Below, piece after piece: positions 45,047 to 56,544 of a stretch of 64,000 nt of DNA. Both the position numbers and the translations under genes were made by a program. A model generated the notes under the pieces. It did no database searches, was not told the DNA's origin, and saw nothing but the letters and a program-made list of their open reading frames with translations. Source of the stretch: Crossaster papposus (taxonomy: Eukaryota > Echinodermata > Asteroidea > Velatida > Solasteridae); contig JBAIAA010000872.1 of NCBI GenBank assembly GCA_037893245.1, forward strand, positions 234,795-298,794, read 5' to 3'. Each line of letters opens with the position of its first letter. Position 1 is the first letter of the stretch.

Positions 45047-48000
45047 ATGGCGCACGTAACTGATAAATGCGGCATATGTTGCAAACTAATTGGCAAATCT
45101 GATCGGTACCATTTTTGTGGAACATGTAAAAACTGCTTTCCTCATATATTACCATTTAATCATCTTTTATCTCAAGATTTTGATCTAGTAATTCTTGAAT
45201 TTAAAACTAATACTAAAATCGACGCTGACAGACTTAAAAATCTAATATTTAATCCATTCATTTGTAATGAGAAACTTGCTGAAAGTGATGATATTGATCC
45301 AGACATGAATTACTATGCCACAAAATATACCACCTCAGATTACCTCTTAATTGTCGGACCAGTTTGTTGAAAAATATGAATCTATTAATCGTCAAAACAC
45401 TTTTTCATGTTTTCACCAGAATGTTCGAAGTCTCGCAAAAAGTTTTGACCAAATGATTGATTTCATAAATAATCTAAACTTCCAATTCCATGTGATCGGT
45501 TTTAGTGAAACTTGGTTAAATGATCATAGTCCTGATATGCACATAAAAGACTATACATGCGTCAAGAAAAACCGACAAAATAGGGCAGGTGGTGGTGTTG
45601 CACTGTACGTGCCCAATCCATATCACTACTTTCTCCGTGATGACTTATTACTGAATTGTCCTGAATGTGACACTTTGTTTATTGAAATTCCCTGTCCCGA
45701 GGGTAAAAATATTATTGTTGGAATAATTTATAAGCCGCCTTGTTTTAATACTAATGAATTTGTTGAAAAGTTTGACACTATCCTGGCAAATATAAACAAG
45801 GAAAATTAAATTTCCTTCATCATGGGCGATTTTAATATTGATCTACTGAATTACAATAGCCACAATCCAACTCGAAATTTTGTGAATTCTCTTTTTAGCA
45901 ATTCCTATGTACCGCTGATAGACAGAACAACTCGTATAACGTCTACAACAGCTACTTTAATAGACAATATCATTTCAAATAATACAGGACTCACAGAAAG
46001 CGGAATCCTGTTCAGTGACATTACTGACCACTTACCAATTTATCAAATATCTTCCTTTAAAATCAGAGGCATTGATAAACACAATGCACCACGCTCATAC
46101 AGACACATTACTGCGGATAAATTGGAAAGGTTTAAAATCGACTTAAACAACGCAAATTGGAATATTACTTGTACGGATAATCCTAATCTTATTTTTGATA
46201 ATTTCCACTCGCATTTTCTAAAAATATTTGAAGATAACTTTCCCTTAAAAAAAACCAAGCCCTCTAAGAAACTCAAATCATGGATGACTGATGGAATATT
46301 AAATTCAGTTAATCATAAAAATAAACTATACAAAAAATATTTAAACAATCCAACTAGTAATAATTTTGCCAAATACAAGATTTTCCGTAACAAATTAAAT
46401 GACATCATAAAGATTACAAAAGCTAATTTTTATAAAGACAAGTTTGAAAAGGCTAAAAGCAATGCTAAAACAACATGGTGTATAATAAACTCATTGTTGA
46501 ACAAAAATAATCATAAAAAGTACCCTACTGAATTCAATATACGTGGAAAGCAAACAACCGACACTCACGATATTTCAAATGGTTTTAATGACTACTTTAC
46601 GCAAATCGGCCCCTCTCTCAATCGAAATATTCCTCAAGCAAATGCTCGTTATGAGAATTACTTGACTAATCCTAATGAAAACTCAATTTTCTTCAATCCT
46701 ATAACAAAAACAGAAATTCACGAAATAGTTTCCAGATTTAAAAATAATAAGTCTCCTGGCTTGGATGGTGTCAAACCAGGATTGATCAAATCCGTCATAA
46801 CCAATATAAGTGTTCCCCTGTGTCACATTTTTAATATGTCACTATCCAAAGGGATTTTTCCAGATAAATTGAAAATTGCCAAAGTTATTCCCATATTTAA
46901 AAAAGAAGACCCTGCTGAGCTTAGTAATTATAGACCAATTTCGGTACTATCCTGTTTTTCAAAGATTCTTGAAAAACTTGTGTACAACAGGACAGTAATT
47001 TTTTTGGACAAGTATAACCTTATTTCTGATAATCAATACGGTTTTCGATCTAGTTTCTCCACTTCAATGGCACTTATTAATTTAGCTGATAAAGTAGTCA
47101 AAACCTTTGAGGAGAATGCCTTTTCAATTGGTATATTTTTAGACTTATCAAAAGCTTTTGATACTATAAACCATGATATTCTTCTTGATAAATTAAATCA
47201 TTATGGTATACGCGGGGTTGCTCAAGACTGGTTTGCGAGTTATTTAAATAATCGTCATCAGTGTACAAGTTTTAATAATTGCCTGTCTGATTTCAAACGC
47301 ATCTCATGCGGAGTACCCCAGGGCTCTCTGTTGGGACCTTTGCTCTTTTTAATTTATATTAATGATATTTCAAAGACATCTAAATTGTTATCCTTTATGC
47401 TGTATGCTGATGACACTAGTTTATTTTATTGTAACAAAGATCTTATTTCCCTCTATAACATTGTCAACAATGAACTGATTAGTATATGTGATTGGTTGAA
47501 AGCTAACCGTTTATCTCTTAACTTATCAAAATGTGATTATATGATATTTAGTAACAGGAAAAAACACAATAACTCATCAAACTTAAATATTTTACTGGAT
47601 AGCATAACTGTCAATAAGGTAGATAAGTTTAGATTTGTAGGTGTTATAATTGATGACAAATTGACATGGAAATATCACATCGATGAGGTTGTCAGCAAAG
47701 TTTCTAAGAGTATTGGAGTTATCAACAGATTAAAGCATATCGTTCCGTTTGAAGTATTAAATACTCTATATAGTTCACTAATACTTCCTTATTTTTCTTA
47801 CTGTAATATCGTTTGGGGGAATACATTCCGTACGAATTTAGATAAACTTATAAAGTTGCAGACAAAAGTTGTTCGAATTATTACCAAATCACCATATATG
47901 GCTCACAGTCAACCACTCTTGCGTGAGCTAAAATATTTAAGCATAATAAACCTAAACAAATACCAACAATTACTATTTATGTACAAGTATAACAACAATT

Positions 48001-48230
48001 TACTGCCCATTTCCTATTCAAATATGTTTGTACTTAATTGTAACTTACATAACTATAACACTCGTATGTCCCCTAACTTACATTTCCATATACCGCAACA
48101 TAGAACATCTGCTTTTCAACACAACATCAAATACTCCGGACCTAAATTGTGGAATGATTTGCCATTCTCTCTTAGATGTTCAAGGTCATATAATATCTTT
48201 AAACGTAAACTTAAATTGTACCTAATGTAA
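45047..48230 (+). pseudogene. LINE ORF2 (endonuclease and reverse transcriptase), two lesions
   Basis: The N-terminal part (45047 on) has paired Cys (CGICC, CGTCKNC) of a zinc-finger-like lead. A frameshift near 45345-45360 joins it to the APE-type endonuclease: FHQNVRSLAKS, GFSETWLND, GGVALY. A TAA at 45807-45809 interrupts the same frame just before MGDFNIDLL, which contains a catalytic Asp; TDHLP follows. The reverse transcriptase (45822-48230) is intact: SPGLDGV, NYRPISVLS, YGFRS, DLSKAFDTINH, GVPQGSLLGPLLF, the catalytic MLYADDTSLF and the C-terminal LWNDLPFSLR. With only one frameshift and one nonsense change this is a young copy. Clade assignment beyond CR1 superfamily needs a tree. 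Confidence 0.85.
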
Positions 48231-48439
48231 TTATAAATTTCATGTATCCTTGTACAAATGGACTTGGTATGGTAATCACATGTAGCCCAGTATTAGAAGT
48301 TTGATTATTTATGTTGTCCGTTCGTTTGTTTTTGTTTAATGGCATGCCTAATACAAGCTCTGCTTACAAGGTCTTGCTACCTCTGGCATTTATATCTTGT
48401 TATTTAATACTTATATGTGTATCTATGTCAAGAAGAGGA

Positions 48440-48445
48440 AATAAA
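48440..48445 (+). terminator. LINE polyadenylation signal
   Basis: AATAAA some 210 bp after the ORF2 stop, followed by a short TGATTGATT tail in place of poly-A. Confidence 0.55.
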
Positions 48446-48746
48446 TGTGTGATGATTGATTCAAAACTATCCTGACCTTTTTTTAAGTAGCAGATATCAC
48501 ACTTGTTACGGATTATGCATTTATATATGTATGATGTTTATGAACGTGCGTATACACACACACACATGTATTTTCATGTTGATATACAATGCAAGTTGAC
48601 AATTGATAATCTATGGAGTAAACAATATTATTCATAAAGTTATCTAATTGTAATAATTAAATCAGTAATATAGTATAACAATTACTATACAGAGCATTAC
48701 CAACATGTAGGAAGAGCGAAGCAAGCTTTTATGTTCTCCCTATAAG

Positions 48747-48815
48747 ACAAATTACACAAAACTTTCTACCCACATAGAGGCACAAATTACACAAAACTTT
48801 CTACCCACATAGAGG
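48747..48815. repeat. 35-bp tandem duplication
   Basis: ACAAATTACACAAAACTTTC with CTACCCACATAGAGG occurs twice in direct succession. Confidence 0.9.
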
Positions 48816-49013
48816 CAGTGATATTACGAGACCAAATATTATGAGACCAGATTATACATGTATGTAGGATGATACATCAATAATTATTAGTGACAAGTGT
48901 TTACGGACAAGGGACAACAATACAGAAATGTACTTGAATGGTATATGATAGGAATTTGTTTTTGTATTAAAATAAACAAGTTGTTACTCTGAACTAATTA
49001 AAAAAAAAAACGA

Positions 49014-50062
49014 CTAGTATTGACTTAGAACATTATCTTTAAACTCCTTTGCAAACACTTTCAAACTGGTGGTGTTTTTAAGTTTTCTGTCTAATTTATT
49101 CCAAAGGAGAACACCCCGAGTTTTTAAGCTTTGTTTTGCAAGCGATGTTCTGTGGTTATGTATATAAAGATCACCTTTCGATGCACCACGAGTACTGTAT
49201 GAGTGAACAGATGAAGACATTGTGAATATGTTGTTGAAGTTTGGAGGCAGCATTCGATGGTTGTACTTAAACATAAATTTACCCAAGTTAAGATTGTATA
49301 AATCTTTAAACTTAAGTACTCTCAGTTTTGAAAACAAAGGAGAGGTGTGTGCCAAATAATCGGCCTTTGTAATTATTCTAACTGCTCTCTTCTGTAAAAG
49401 AAAGAGTTTCTGACACTGAGTGCTTGAGCTGCCCCATAATAGGATTTCGTAGTTAAGATATGATAGAATAAGGGAATTATAAATTATTAAAAGAATATCG
49501 GAGGGCAAAAAGAACTTCAACCTATTCATAACGCCAATATTTTTGGATATTTTGTTGGACAAAGTTTCTATCTGCTTGTTCCACATTAGGTTTTCATCAA
49601 TATATAGTCCAAGAAATTTGGTATTTTTAACTTGATTAATGGTTTCACCATTTATAATGACAGATTTTCTGCACACATATTTATTTTGTCTACAACTAAA
49701 TATAATATAATTTGTTTTTGATAAGTTGACTGAAAGTTTATTACATAAAAGCCATTTATTTACTTTAACAAGTTCTTGGTTTATCGTCTCTACAGCAACA
49801 TTAGCGTCATGGTGGTTATGAAGTAAATTGGTGTCGTCAGCAAAAAGGCAGTATGAAATTATATTACTTGACTTGCAGATGTCGTTCATGTAAATGATAA
49901 ACAACAGTGGCCCTAGAACAGATCCCTGAGGAACTCCGCATGTTATTACATCTTGCATTGAACTCGTATTGTTCTATGTTACAAATTGCATTCTATTTGA
50001 TAAATAGCTTCGAAACCACTGTAATGTTACACCACGAACACCAATGTAAGCTAACTTATGGA
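49014..50062 (-). pseudogene. LINE ORF2 C-terminal half (reverse transcriptase)
   Basis: From 50062 the minus strand reads KLAYIGVRGVTLQWFRSYLS; a TAG follows, then MQDVITCGVPQGSVLGPLLF in the same frame, the catalytic LFADDTNLLH, a KFLGLYIDE block, MNRLKFFLP, RAVRIITKADYLAHTSPLF and LWNKLDRKLKN, ending at 49014. These are the palm, thumb and C-terminal regions of a CR1-superfamily reverse transcriptase. The Y/FxDD Asp pair is present. Apart from the stop after FVT the frame is open. The region upstream in the protein resumes at about 54056. Confidence 0.85.
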
Positions 50063-50234
50063 TTATTATTACCCCATTCGACAGGACACATGACAAAATA
50101 GCCTAAGGAGTTCAATTTCTCGTTGTATCGTAAGGCCGAAGCAGTTTAATGCCAGGTTGATCTCACAACTTATTATTATTTCCAACTAACAGTATTTTAC
50201 AATAGCATATTACCTAGTATATAAGTTTGCTTCC

Positions 50235-50690
50235 GATCGGTGCGCGAGTATCACTCTCATGTTTCAGTTATTTACCAAAATACCATAAAACCAATAACAG
50301 GATGCCAACAATAATTAAAACGCATCACCATCATGTTCTTGTTATTTACCGAAATAACGCAAACCCGATAATGGCGATGCCAACATTATCATGTCTCCGC
50401 ACTTTACGGTAAACCCAATAATAATGTCCAGACTACCAGTGCACCGATCGCGAAATTAAAACGCATCCCATCATGTTCTAGTTATTTTCCAAAATAACAC
50501 AAACCCGATAATGGCGATGCCAACATTATCATGTCTCCGCACTTTACGGTAAACCCAATAATAATGTCCAGACTACCAGTATACCGATCGCAAAATTAAA
50601 ACGCATCACCATCATGTTCTAGTTATTTACCCAAATAACATAGAACCCGATAACAGTGATAACGCTATAGCAAAACTAAAAACGTACCGT
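50235..50690. repeat. 140-bp direct repeats near the element's 3' end
   Basis: CGCATCACCATCATGTTCT starts units at 50321, 50462 (CGCATCCCATCATG) and 50602, giving periods of 141 and 140 bp. A diverged partial unit precedes them from about 50235. Shared words include CCCGATAATGGCGATGCCAA and CATTATCATGTCTCCGCAC. Confidence 0.85.
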
Positions 50691-51403
50691 TAACACAGCC
50701 GCCTCAACACAGCTGTAAATTACCATTAAGGTTAAACATGAAGCCGCAAACATTTATCATTACATTTGGTCTTAAAATTCGTATACTTGGCATGGCTTAA
50801 GTTGGTGTAAAGTTAGGTTATTGGGGCCTAAGACGGCGTTCCGAATGCAATTCCGCCAAACGGTCATTCATGACCGCCGCCAATTAGGCCCAAATGTTGT
50901 CAAATAATAAAAGCATGAGAGAAGTGGCACAAATTATTAATAGTGATTCAGGTAGCATTCATCAGTTCTGCGTGAGTGCGGCAATAACTCCCGGGTCATT
51001 AGAGCCGACATTAAATGTTATAGTCCGGGTTCGATGGCTGTATCTCCCAGGTGTAGCCACTGGACGTTGCTAATGCGTGCAGAGCTTCTCAATGCGTGGT
51101 AATAACGTCAATTCGGCAGGTCCAATGACGACAACGTCACCCATAATCCACATTAAAGGCTTGTGCGCCCGTAGCACCATGGCTCGTGAAAGGAAGAAAA
51201 ACACACAAAAACGACTAAATAGTAGGCGCACATAATATATATAGGAAATAATCAAATTACTCACTAGAAAGAACAATGAAGTGTACAACTATATTCATAA
51301 AAAGTGGGCAAGAAGTGGGTGGGTAGGGAGAATAATTGCTAAGCGCGCCGGTAACCGAATGCGTACGGGGGCCGACATAATCTCTTTATAAACACCGGCA
51401 TGT

Positions 51404-53185
51404 TTATATGAAATTGCACCAAAGGTCGGCAGGCAAGGGAGTGATAATGGGGTATGCACCGGGCGCTAGCTGCCGGAACCTAGTCATCTGAAAGCGGGAA
51501 AGAGCATCGGCAATACCGTTATCAATGCCGGGAACGTGCCGTGCTTTGAAATGAATATTCAAATCTAAACAACACACAACAAGCATGCGGACCAATTTCA
51601 TTATCTTGGGACAGCGGGAAGTTTGACGATTGATTATGGCCACGACTGCCGCGTTATCAGACCAGAATACCACCCGCTTATTCCTTAATGCCGGTCCCCA
51701 TACACGCAGCGCTATTACAATGGGGAAAAGCTCGAGGAAAGCAATGGATAACTTCATGGAACGCACTGACAAGGGCCATCGTCCGTGTGTCCAATTACCA
51801 CCAAAGAATGCACCGAAACCTATCTCTGATGAAGCGTCCGTGTACAAATGCAGATTATCGCTCGAGTGCCAAACTTGGTCGGGGAATATGACTGAACCGT
51901 TAAAATGTGTCAAAAACTGCTTCCAGGCCAACATGTCAGCTCGTGCCCCCGATGAAATACGGACACGGTGATGTGGTCTTTGAACGCCACTAGTTAAGTC
52001 AAACAAACGACGCAAAAACGCGCGGCCTGGGCGAACGGCCTTACAGATAAAATTCAAACTCCCCAACAATGACTGAAGCTCCCGCAGAGTAAGTTTCTGT
52101 CTACTCAATGCACTATCTAGTTTTGCCATGATCGAAACAATTTTTTCCGATGGGACTTGAATCTCCTGCGCGATAGTGTCGATTGCTAAGCCTAGGAAAG
52201 TGATATGAGTGGTCGGCCCCTCGGTTTTGTCCACCGCTAAGGGAACCCCAAACTTCGTACAAACTACTGTAAAGGAGTTAAGGGCGCGTGCGCATTCATC
52301 GGAATTTGTACTCCCGACGAAAAAGAAATCGTCAAGGTAGTGAAGGATATTATCAGTGGCTGCTACTTTGCGGGAACAATATTCAAGAAAGGTGCTAAAT
52401 CTCTCAAAGGTTACACATGATATTGAACAGCCCATGGGCATGCACTTATCATAGTAATATGACCCATTAAAGTAAAACCCTAACAAATCAAAGTCATCCG
52501 GGTGAACAGGTAGTAAGCGAAATGCCGATTTTATATCTGATTTGGCCATAAGGGCACCGGGACCTAAACTAGAAACCAAAGTAACAGCATCATCGAAACT
52601 TGTGTAACTAACAGTCGCAATAGACGGGTCAATGTAATCGTTGACGGAGTCACCTATAGGAGATGACAGATTGTGAATCAAACGAAATTGACCTGGGGTT
52701 TGTTTAGGTACCAGACCGATTGGGGAACAGCGTAAATTGGGCAAAGGAGGGGTTAAATAAGGACCGGCAACACGGTCCAACTGCACCTCGCGGGCAATTT
52801 TGTCATGTAACAATGCCTGATTTTCACGGACGGATACAAAATTCCGGGCAGAAGAACTAACACGCGGTCCGGAATATCCCAATCGAAAACCAAAAGTAAA
52901 ACCATCTACTAATCTATGCGCATCCTGTCGGTCTGGGTATGTGTTGAGAAACGGGCGCATACTAGTTAGGTTTACTGGGGTTGGCAATAGTGGTTGGGTT
53001 GGCTGCACCCCGTGCGGTGCGGGAATTACCTCGGCAATTGTCGGCCGAGTGGCCAAGGGACAAACAAGCGGAGCACTTGTGGGCAAATCGACACCCAGCC
53101 CGGAAACATTGGCCGCGGTTGAAGGCAAAACAGATACCGCTAGCAGCGGCTCGCTGGGTTTGTGCGGGACGACCCGCTCCGGCAC
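51404..53185 (-). CDS. DIRS-like reverse transcriptase-RNase H polyprotein
   Basis: An open frame of 593 codons. RT motifs in order: NLRCSPIGLVPK, FRLIHNLSSP, KSDIKSAFRLLPVHPDDF, CMPMGCSISCVTFE, HYLDDFFFVG with the catalytic YLDD, then FLGLAID. The RNase H region has LYTDASSEIGFGA, FLELFPIVIALRVWG, VFWSDNAAVVAII and HVPGIDNGIADALSRF, giving the D-E-D-D set. This combination, and the PLP-like linker to a recombinase-type tail, is that of DIRS/Ngaro elements. The first 70 or so codons probably overlap the end of Gag in another frame, so the ATG at 53185 may not be the real start. The frame is intact, suggesting recent insertion. Confidence 0.88.
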   Translation of the reverse strand: MPERVVPHKPSEPLLAVSVLPSTAANVSGLGVDLPTSAPLVCPLATRPTIAEVIPAPHGVQPTQPLLPTPVNLTSMRPFLNTYPDRQDAHRLVDGFTFGFRLGYSGPRVSSSARNFVSVRENQALLHDKIAREVQLDRVAGPYLTPPLPNLRCSPIGLVPKQTPGQFRLIHNLSSPIGDSVNDYIDPSIATVSYTSFDDAVTLVSSLGPGALMAKSDIKSAFRLLPVHPDDFDLLGFYFNGSYYYDKCMPMGCSISCVTFERFSTFLEYCSRKVAATDNILHYLDDFFFVGSTNSDECARALNSFTVVCTKFGVPLAVDKTEGPTTHITFLGLAIDTIAQEIQVPSEKIVSIMAKLDSALSRQKLTLRELQSLLGSLNFICKAVRPGRAFLRRLFDLTSGVQRPHHRVRISSGARADMLAWKQFLTHFNGSVIFPDQVWHSSDNLHLYTDASSEIGFGAFFGGNWTHGRWPLSVRSMKLSIAFLELFPIVIALRVWGPALRNKRVVFWSDNAAVVAIINRQTSRCPKIMKLVRMLVVCCLDLNIHFKARHVPGIDNGIADALSRFQMTRFRQLAPGAYPIITPLPADLWCNFI

Positions 53186-53631
53186 TGGAACAGCGCTGTG
53201 TAGTCTTGAACAGGCACAAGACTAGAGAAATGAGTGTTATCATTGGCTGTATTGGGACAGGTAACGGAAATCACGTTGGGAGCGGGTGGTAAATTTACCG
53301 GCATCTGAATGATATTATTAACAGTGGACTCACCAAACTCCGAAGTTATGAGCGGTGCAGCAGCATTCCGTAGGCTTCCAAGTACGGGGGCGGCAGCGTC
53401 AGCGTCAGGGCGAGGGGCAGCGAACCCCGGCGGTCGGTTGGGGTATGTGGGCACGACAACAGCCGGCGTCGTCTCCACAGCTGGCACCGGTCGTGTTAAT
53501 CCAACACCAGCCTCCAGGTTTTGATTAGACCGAGACGAACGGGGTCGTCCGCGTGGCTTTCTCCCCGCCGAAGCGTGTCCAGATGTAGATGCAACCGCTG
53601 TCTTCTTGGATTTAGGCATTGTTTTCGGCAT
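52962..53631 (-). pseudogene. DIRS-like Gag with CCCH and CCHC zinc motifs, frameshifted
   Basis: From ATG 53631 (MPKTMPKSKKTAVAST) a Lys/Pro/Ala-rich frame runs to 53140. The zinc-binding part lies in a second frame (53243-52962): GICFAFNRGQCFRAGCRFAH, a C-x7-C-x4-C-x3-H finger, immediately followed by KCSACLSLGHSADNC, a C-x2-C-x4-H-x4-C knuckle. Gag-like proteins of DIRS-group elements end with such motifs, which bind the element RNA. A single frameshift between 53243 and about 53140 would reconcile the two frames. Confidence 0.75.
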
Positions 53632-54055
53632 GGAGGTAGGATGCGGGTCAGTTAATTGAACTCGACAAGAGCGTGAAAAACTCTAAACCCGAAAATTTAG
53701 ATTTGGCTACGGTCGACGAACTGCGAAACACGATTATTCTTCCTGTGAAAAATGTATGTAGAACTTCGAAACTTCGAAGTTAATACAAGAACCTATATCT
53801 ACTCTGCTGAATAGCAAACAAACGACCTCCTGGCTTAAACTGCTGTGACAAAGTGATCGCTGACCAGTTGTCAAGATTATGGCGGTATACCAGGCCTTGT
53901 CTGTTTTAACCACAGGGCCATAAAAATAGCGTCCCCATTCCCCAGTGACCTCCATGTGGCGTGGGAAATGGACATTGGTCTAGATCCCGGCATACCAATC
54001 TGTCTCGAGGTTAATAAATTCTTTGAAGCCTTAATTGGCTTAAAAGTGAAAATAT
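53632..54055. other. 5' leader of the DIRS-like element
   Basis: No coding region. Terminal repeats matching the left end of the element were looked for and not found by eye. Confidence 0.4.
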
Positions 54056-55925
54056 TATGATTGACAGTATCAAATGCTTTTGACAAGTCTAAAAATACGC
54101 CAATGGATACTTGTTTATTTTCTATAGCATTGATAATTATAATTACTACACTTATTATTGCTAATTCAGTAGATCGTTTACTTCTGAAACCATATTGTGA
54201 ACTTGATAGTAATCCATATTTTTCGATAAAGCATAATAATCGACTATGAATCAGCTTTTCAAAGACTTTAGAAAACACAGGTAGAATGGAGATTGGTCTA
54301 TAATTGCTAATATCGTGTTGATTACCTTTTTTATATACTGGTACCACCTTACCTATTTTCAGTCTGTTTGGGAAAACCCCTGTCGTAATAGATGTATTAA
54401 AAATTAAGGCTAATGGTTTGACTAAAGCACTATTTGCCTCTTTAGTAATAATAGATGATATACCATCCCATCCTGGCGCTTTATCAGAGGCAAGATTACA
54501 GATAATTGAAGATATTTCATCTTCAGTAATTGGATTTAGGAATAGAGAATGTGGGCATCTGTCATCTAGAAACGATTCAAAGCATTGATCACACGTCTGA
54601 AGTTCACTTGCAATCTTATTACCAATATTAACAAAATAATTATTAAAAGTATTCGAAATATCAAGATCGTTGTCTATTTTGTTACCATCTTTAAGTTGGA
54701 ACCGATTTGTTTTTAGATTTACATAATAATGAATTAATTAGTTTCCAAGTATTTTTGTGGTTACTTTTTTCTTTATTAAACTGAGTTTCTAAGTACTTCT
54801 TTTTTGCACTTCGTATTACTTTAGTAAGCATGTTTTTATATTGTACATAGGTCATTTTGTTTTTTGCTGTGGGTCTTTTGAGATAGTTTTTATACTGATA
54901 GAATTAAAAATTCCCTTAGTTATCCATGGTGATTTATTTTTGTTTAAAGTAGTTTTATTATGACTTAGAGGAAAATCCCTTTCATAGAAGTTGAGAAATA
55001 TGTCTAAGAACATATTATAGCTAGTATCAACATTATCTGAGCTCAGCACATGATCCCAGTCAGTACCGTTAAGGTCCCGAATAAAACGTTGGATGTTAAC
55101 TATATTGAAGTCTCGTTTTGGTTTGTTTATTTGATTTGTACCTTTTTCTTTACATTGATCAATCGTCATAAACACTGGTAAGTGGTCACTTATATCAGTG
55201 AGTAAAATTCCTGAATTATGACTAAGCATGTCATTGGTGAAGATGTTATCTATTAGCGTTGCGCTTTCCCTTGTGATTCTTGTAGGTTTATTAATTAAAG
55301 GATAAAAGGAATGTGAAGATAGGATTTCAATAAAAGTTTGAACATTACTTTCTGTGTCATAGTGAAGTAGATTAATATTGAAGTCTCCCATTAAATAACA
55401 TTTTTTATTAATATTACTTGTTTTATTAAGTATGTCATCAAAGGCATCTAAAAACTGGGTATATGAAGTATCAGGGGGTCTATATATTACCCCCACTATA
55501 AATGAGCTGCCATTGGTGCTTTCAACTTCAATGAAACTTGATTCTATTTCTGTCGAGTTTATACATAAATCTACTCGAGTTTTATAAGTACAATTATCTC
55601 TTATGTATAATGCGACCCCACCGCCTCGCTTATTTTGTCTACAAGAGCCTTCTAATACATAGCCTGTAATTTTTATTAAAGGATCGTCAAGATCTTTTAG
55701 CCAAGTTTCTGATATTCCGATGATGGAGAAGTTGTTTTTTAAGAGAGATAGATAATATCTCAATTGATCAATATTTTTGGCGAGACTCCTTGCGTTAACG
55801 TGTAGTAATTTGAAGTCCTTATTAGTGACAAATTTATGAACGAATTGATCTTGATCATAATACTCGCAAGATATATTGGGAAGGTTTAGGTTGTCATCTG
55901 GATCTATATCCGTAGTGTGTATCAT
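54056..55925 (-). pseudogene. LINE ORF2 N-terminal half (endonuclease and RT fingers)
   Basis: ATG at 55925 begins MIHTTDIDPDDNLNLPN; the endonuclease follows with LLHVNARSLAKN, GISETWLKD, GGGVALYIRD, VIYRPP, MGDFNINLLHYD, ESATLIDNIF and DISDHLP, covering the catalytic Asp, Glu and His positions. The first frame ends at 54852. Reverse transcriptase sequence continues in shifted frames (APGWDGISS, NRLKIGKVVPVYKKGN) to 53877-54347, with NYRPISILPVFSKVFEKL, QYGFRSKRST and FLDLSKAFDTVNH, where the DIRS-like element interrupts. At least one frameshift near 54700-54850 disables it. Confidence 0.85.
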
Positions 55926-56187
55926 TTAGTACAAGATATAATACATATATATATATTTGGTCTGGTCAAAACATATGAACACTGTTACTAATATAAGTAG
56001 AGTTAAATAAAAAACAATAAAGGACGGACATTGATTAAGAATACCAAATCATGTTCGCCCTTTTACACCAGGAGTTAAGGATAGCAAAATGTTATATTTC
56101 ATAAATGAACATAGCTAACAAATTACAGTTGCAGCAAATTAAAATTGTGAGTGGAAAAGGATATGGCAAATAAGGGTATATGGCGAA

Positions 56188-56544
56188 TTACATTTTGTTA
56201 AGCTGGGTGGCTGTTGTGATAGGTACCTTGCGCTTGTTGGGTAGCAGGCAGATGATACGGCCGTCGGATGTCCACGCACTTTCAACTTTGGGGTGATTTT
56301 CCAGTATTAAATCGCTGTTTTCTTTACGTCTATCTACGTCTATCTATCCATGTCAAGTTGGTCATCATATGCTATTGTGTTGGTGGCGTGTATTGTGTGC
56401 ATTATGTATAGCATTCGCTTCAGGCATGTCAGGAGGCTGACAGCATCTTGTATCAGTTTATTAGCCCATTGTGGTGTGTGCCATCCATCGCTTTGTGACC
56501 AATGCAGTATGACTGTGCCATTTTTGCAGCGGAAGTAGAATTTA
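56188..56544 (-). pseudogene. LINE ORF1 C-terminal fragment
   Basis: The minus strand reads CKNGTVILHWSQSDGWHTP through MDR and then, one frame over, ENHPKVESAWTSDGRIICLL and PNKRKVPITTATQLNKM before TAA at 56188. The AW..DGRI..L ending resembles the C-terminal domain of LINE ORF1 proteins. A small frameshift lies in the near-repeated TAGACGTAGATAGACGTA at 56327-56344. The N-terminal part is missing where the MITE begins. Confidence 0.55.

Larger units (their letters stand above)
43844..48470 (+). mobile_element. Nearly intact CR1-superfamily LINE, plus strand
   Basis: ORF1, spacer, ORF2 and a 3' UTR with AATAAA (48440-48445) followed by a TGATGATTGATT tail. The 5' limit is unknown and may lie up to 800 bp upstream. 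It is tail to tail with the minus-strand LINE that follows. Confidence 0.75.
50063..54055 (-). mobile_element. DIRS/Ngaro-like retrotransposon inserted in the LINE
   Basis: About 4.0 kb of sequence unlike the LINE, with Gag-like and RT-RNase H frames on the minus strand. No target duplication is apparent at the LINE junctions, as expected for integration by a tyrosine recombinase. Near its 3' end it has a 140-bp direct repeat array (50235-50690). No tyrosine recombinase frame is seen in the 1.3 kb downstream of RT-RNase H, where it would usually lie. Exact ends are uncertain by about 20 bp. Confidence 0.75.
48500..56544 (-). mobile_element. Second CR1-superfamily LINE, minus strand, split by a DIRS-like element
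   Basis: Reading leftward: ORF1 C-terminus (56544-56188), spacer, ORF2 endonuclease and reverse transcriptase (55925 to about 54056), DIRS-like insertion (about 50063-54055), remainder of ORF2 (about 50062-49014), 3' UTR. The reading sense of the two halves joins within the DLSKAFDTVNH region with a loss or gap of only a few codons. The 5' end abuts the MITE at 56545. The 3' end is not precisely placed; 48500 is approximate. Confidence 0.8.

Noticed and set aside
46043..46276. Minus-strand frame inside LINE ORF2
   Set aside because: Shadow of the intact plus-strand reverse transcriptase frame.
51404..53631. Endogenous retrovirus interpretation of the RT-RNase H frame
   Set aside because: No protease, integrase, envelope or LTR pair. 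YLDD with the DIRS-type RNase H and CCCH/CCHC Gag motifs fits a DIRS/Ngaro element.
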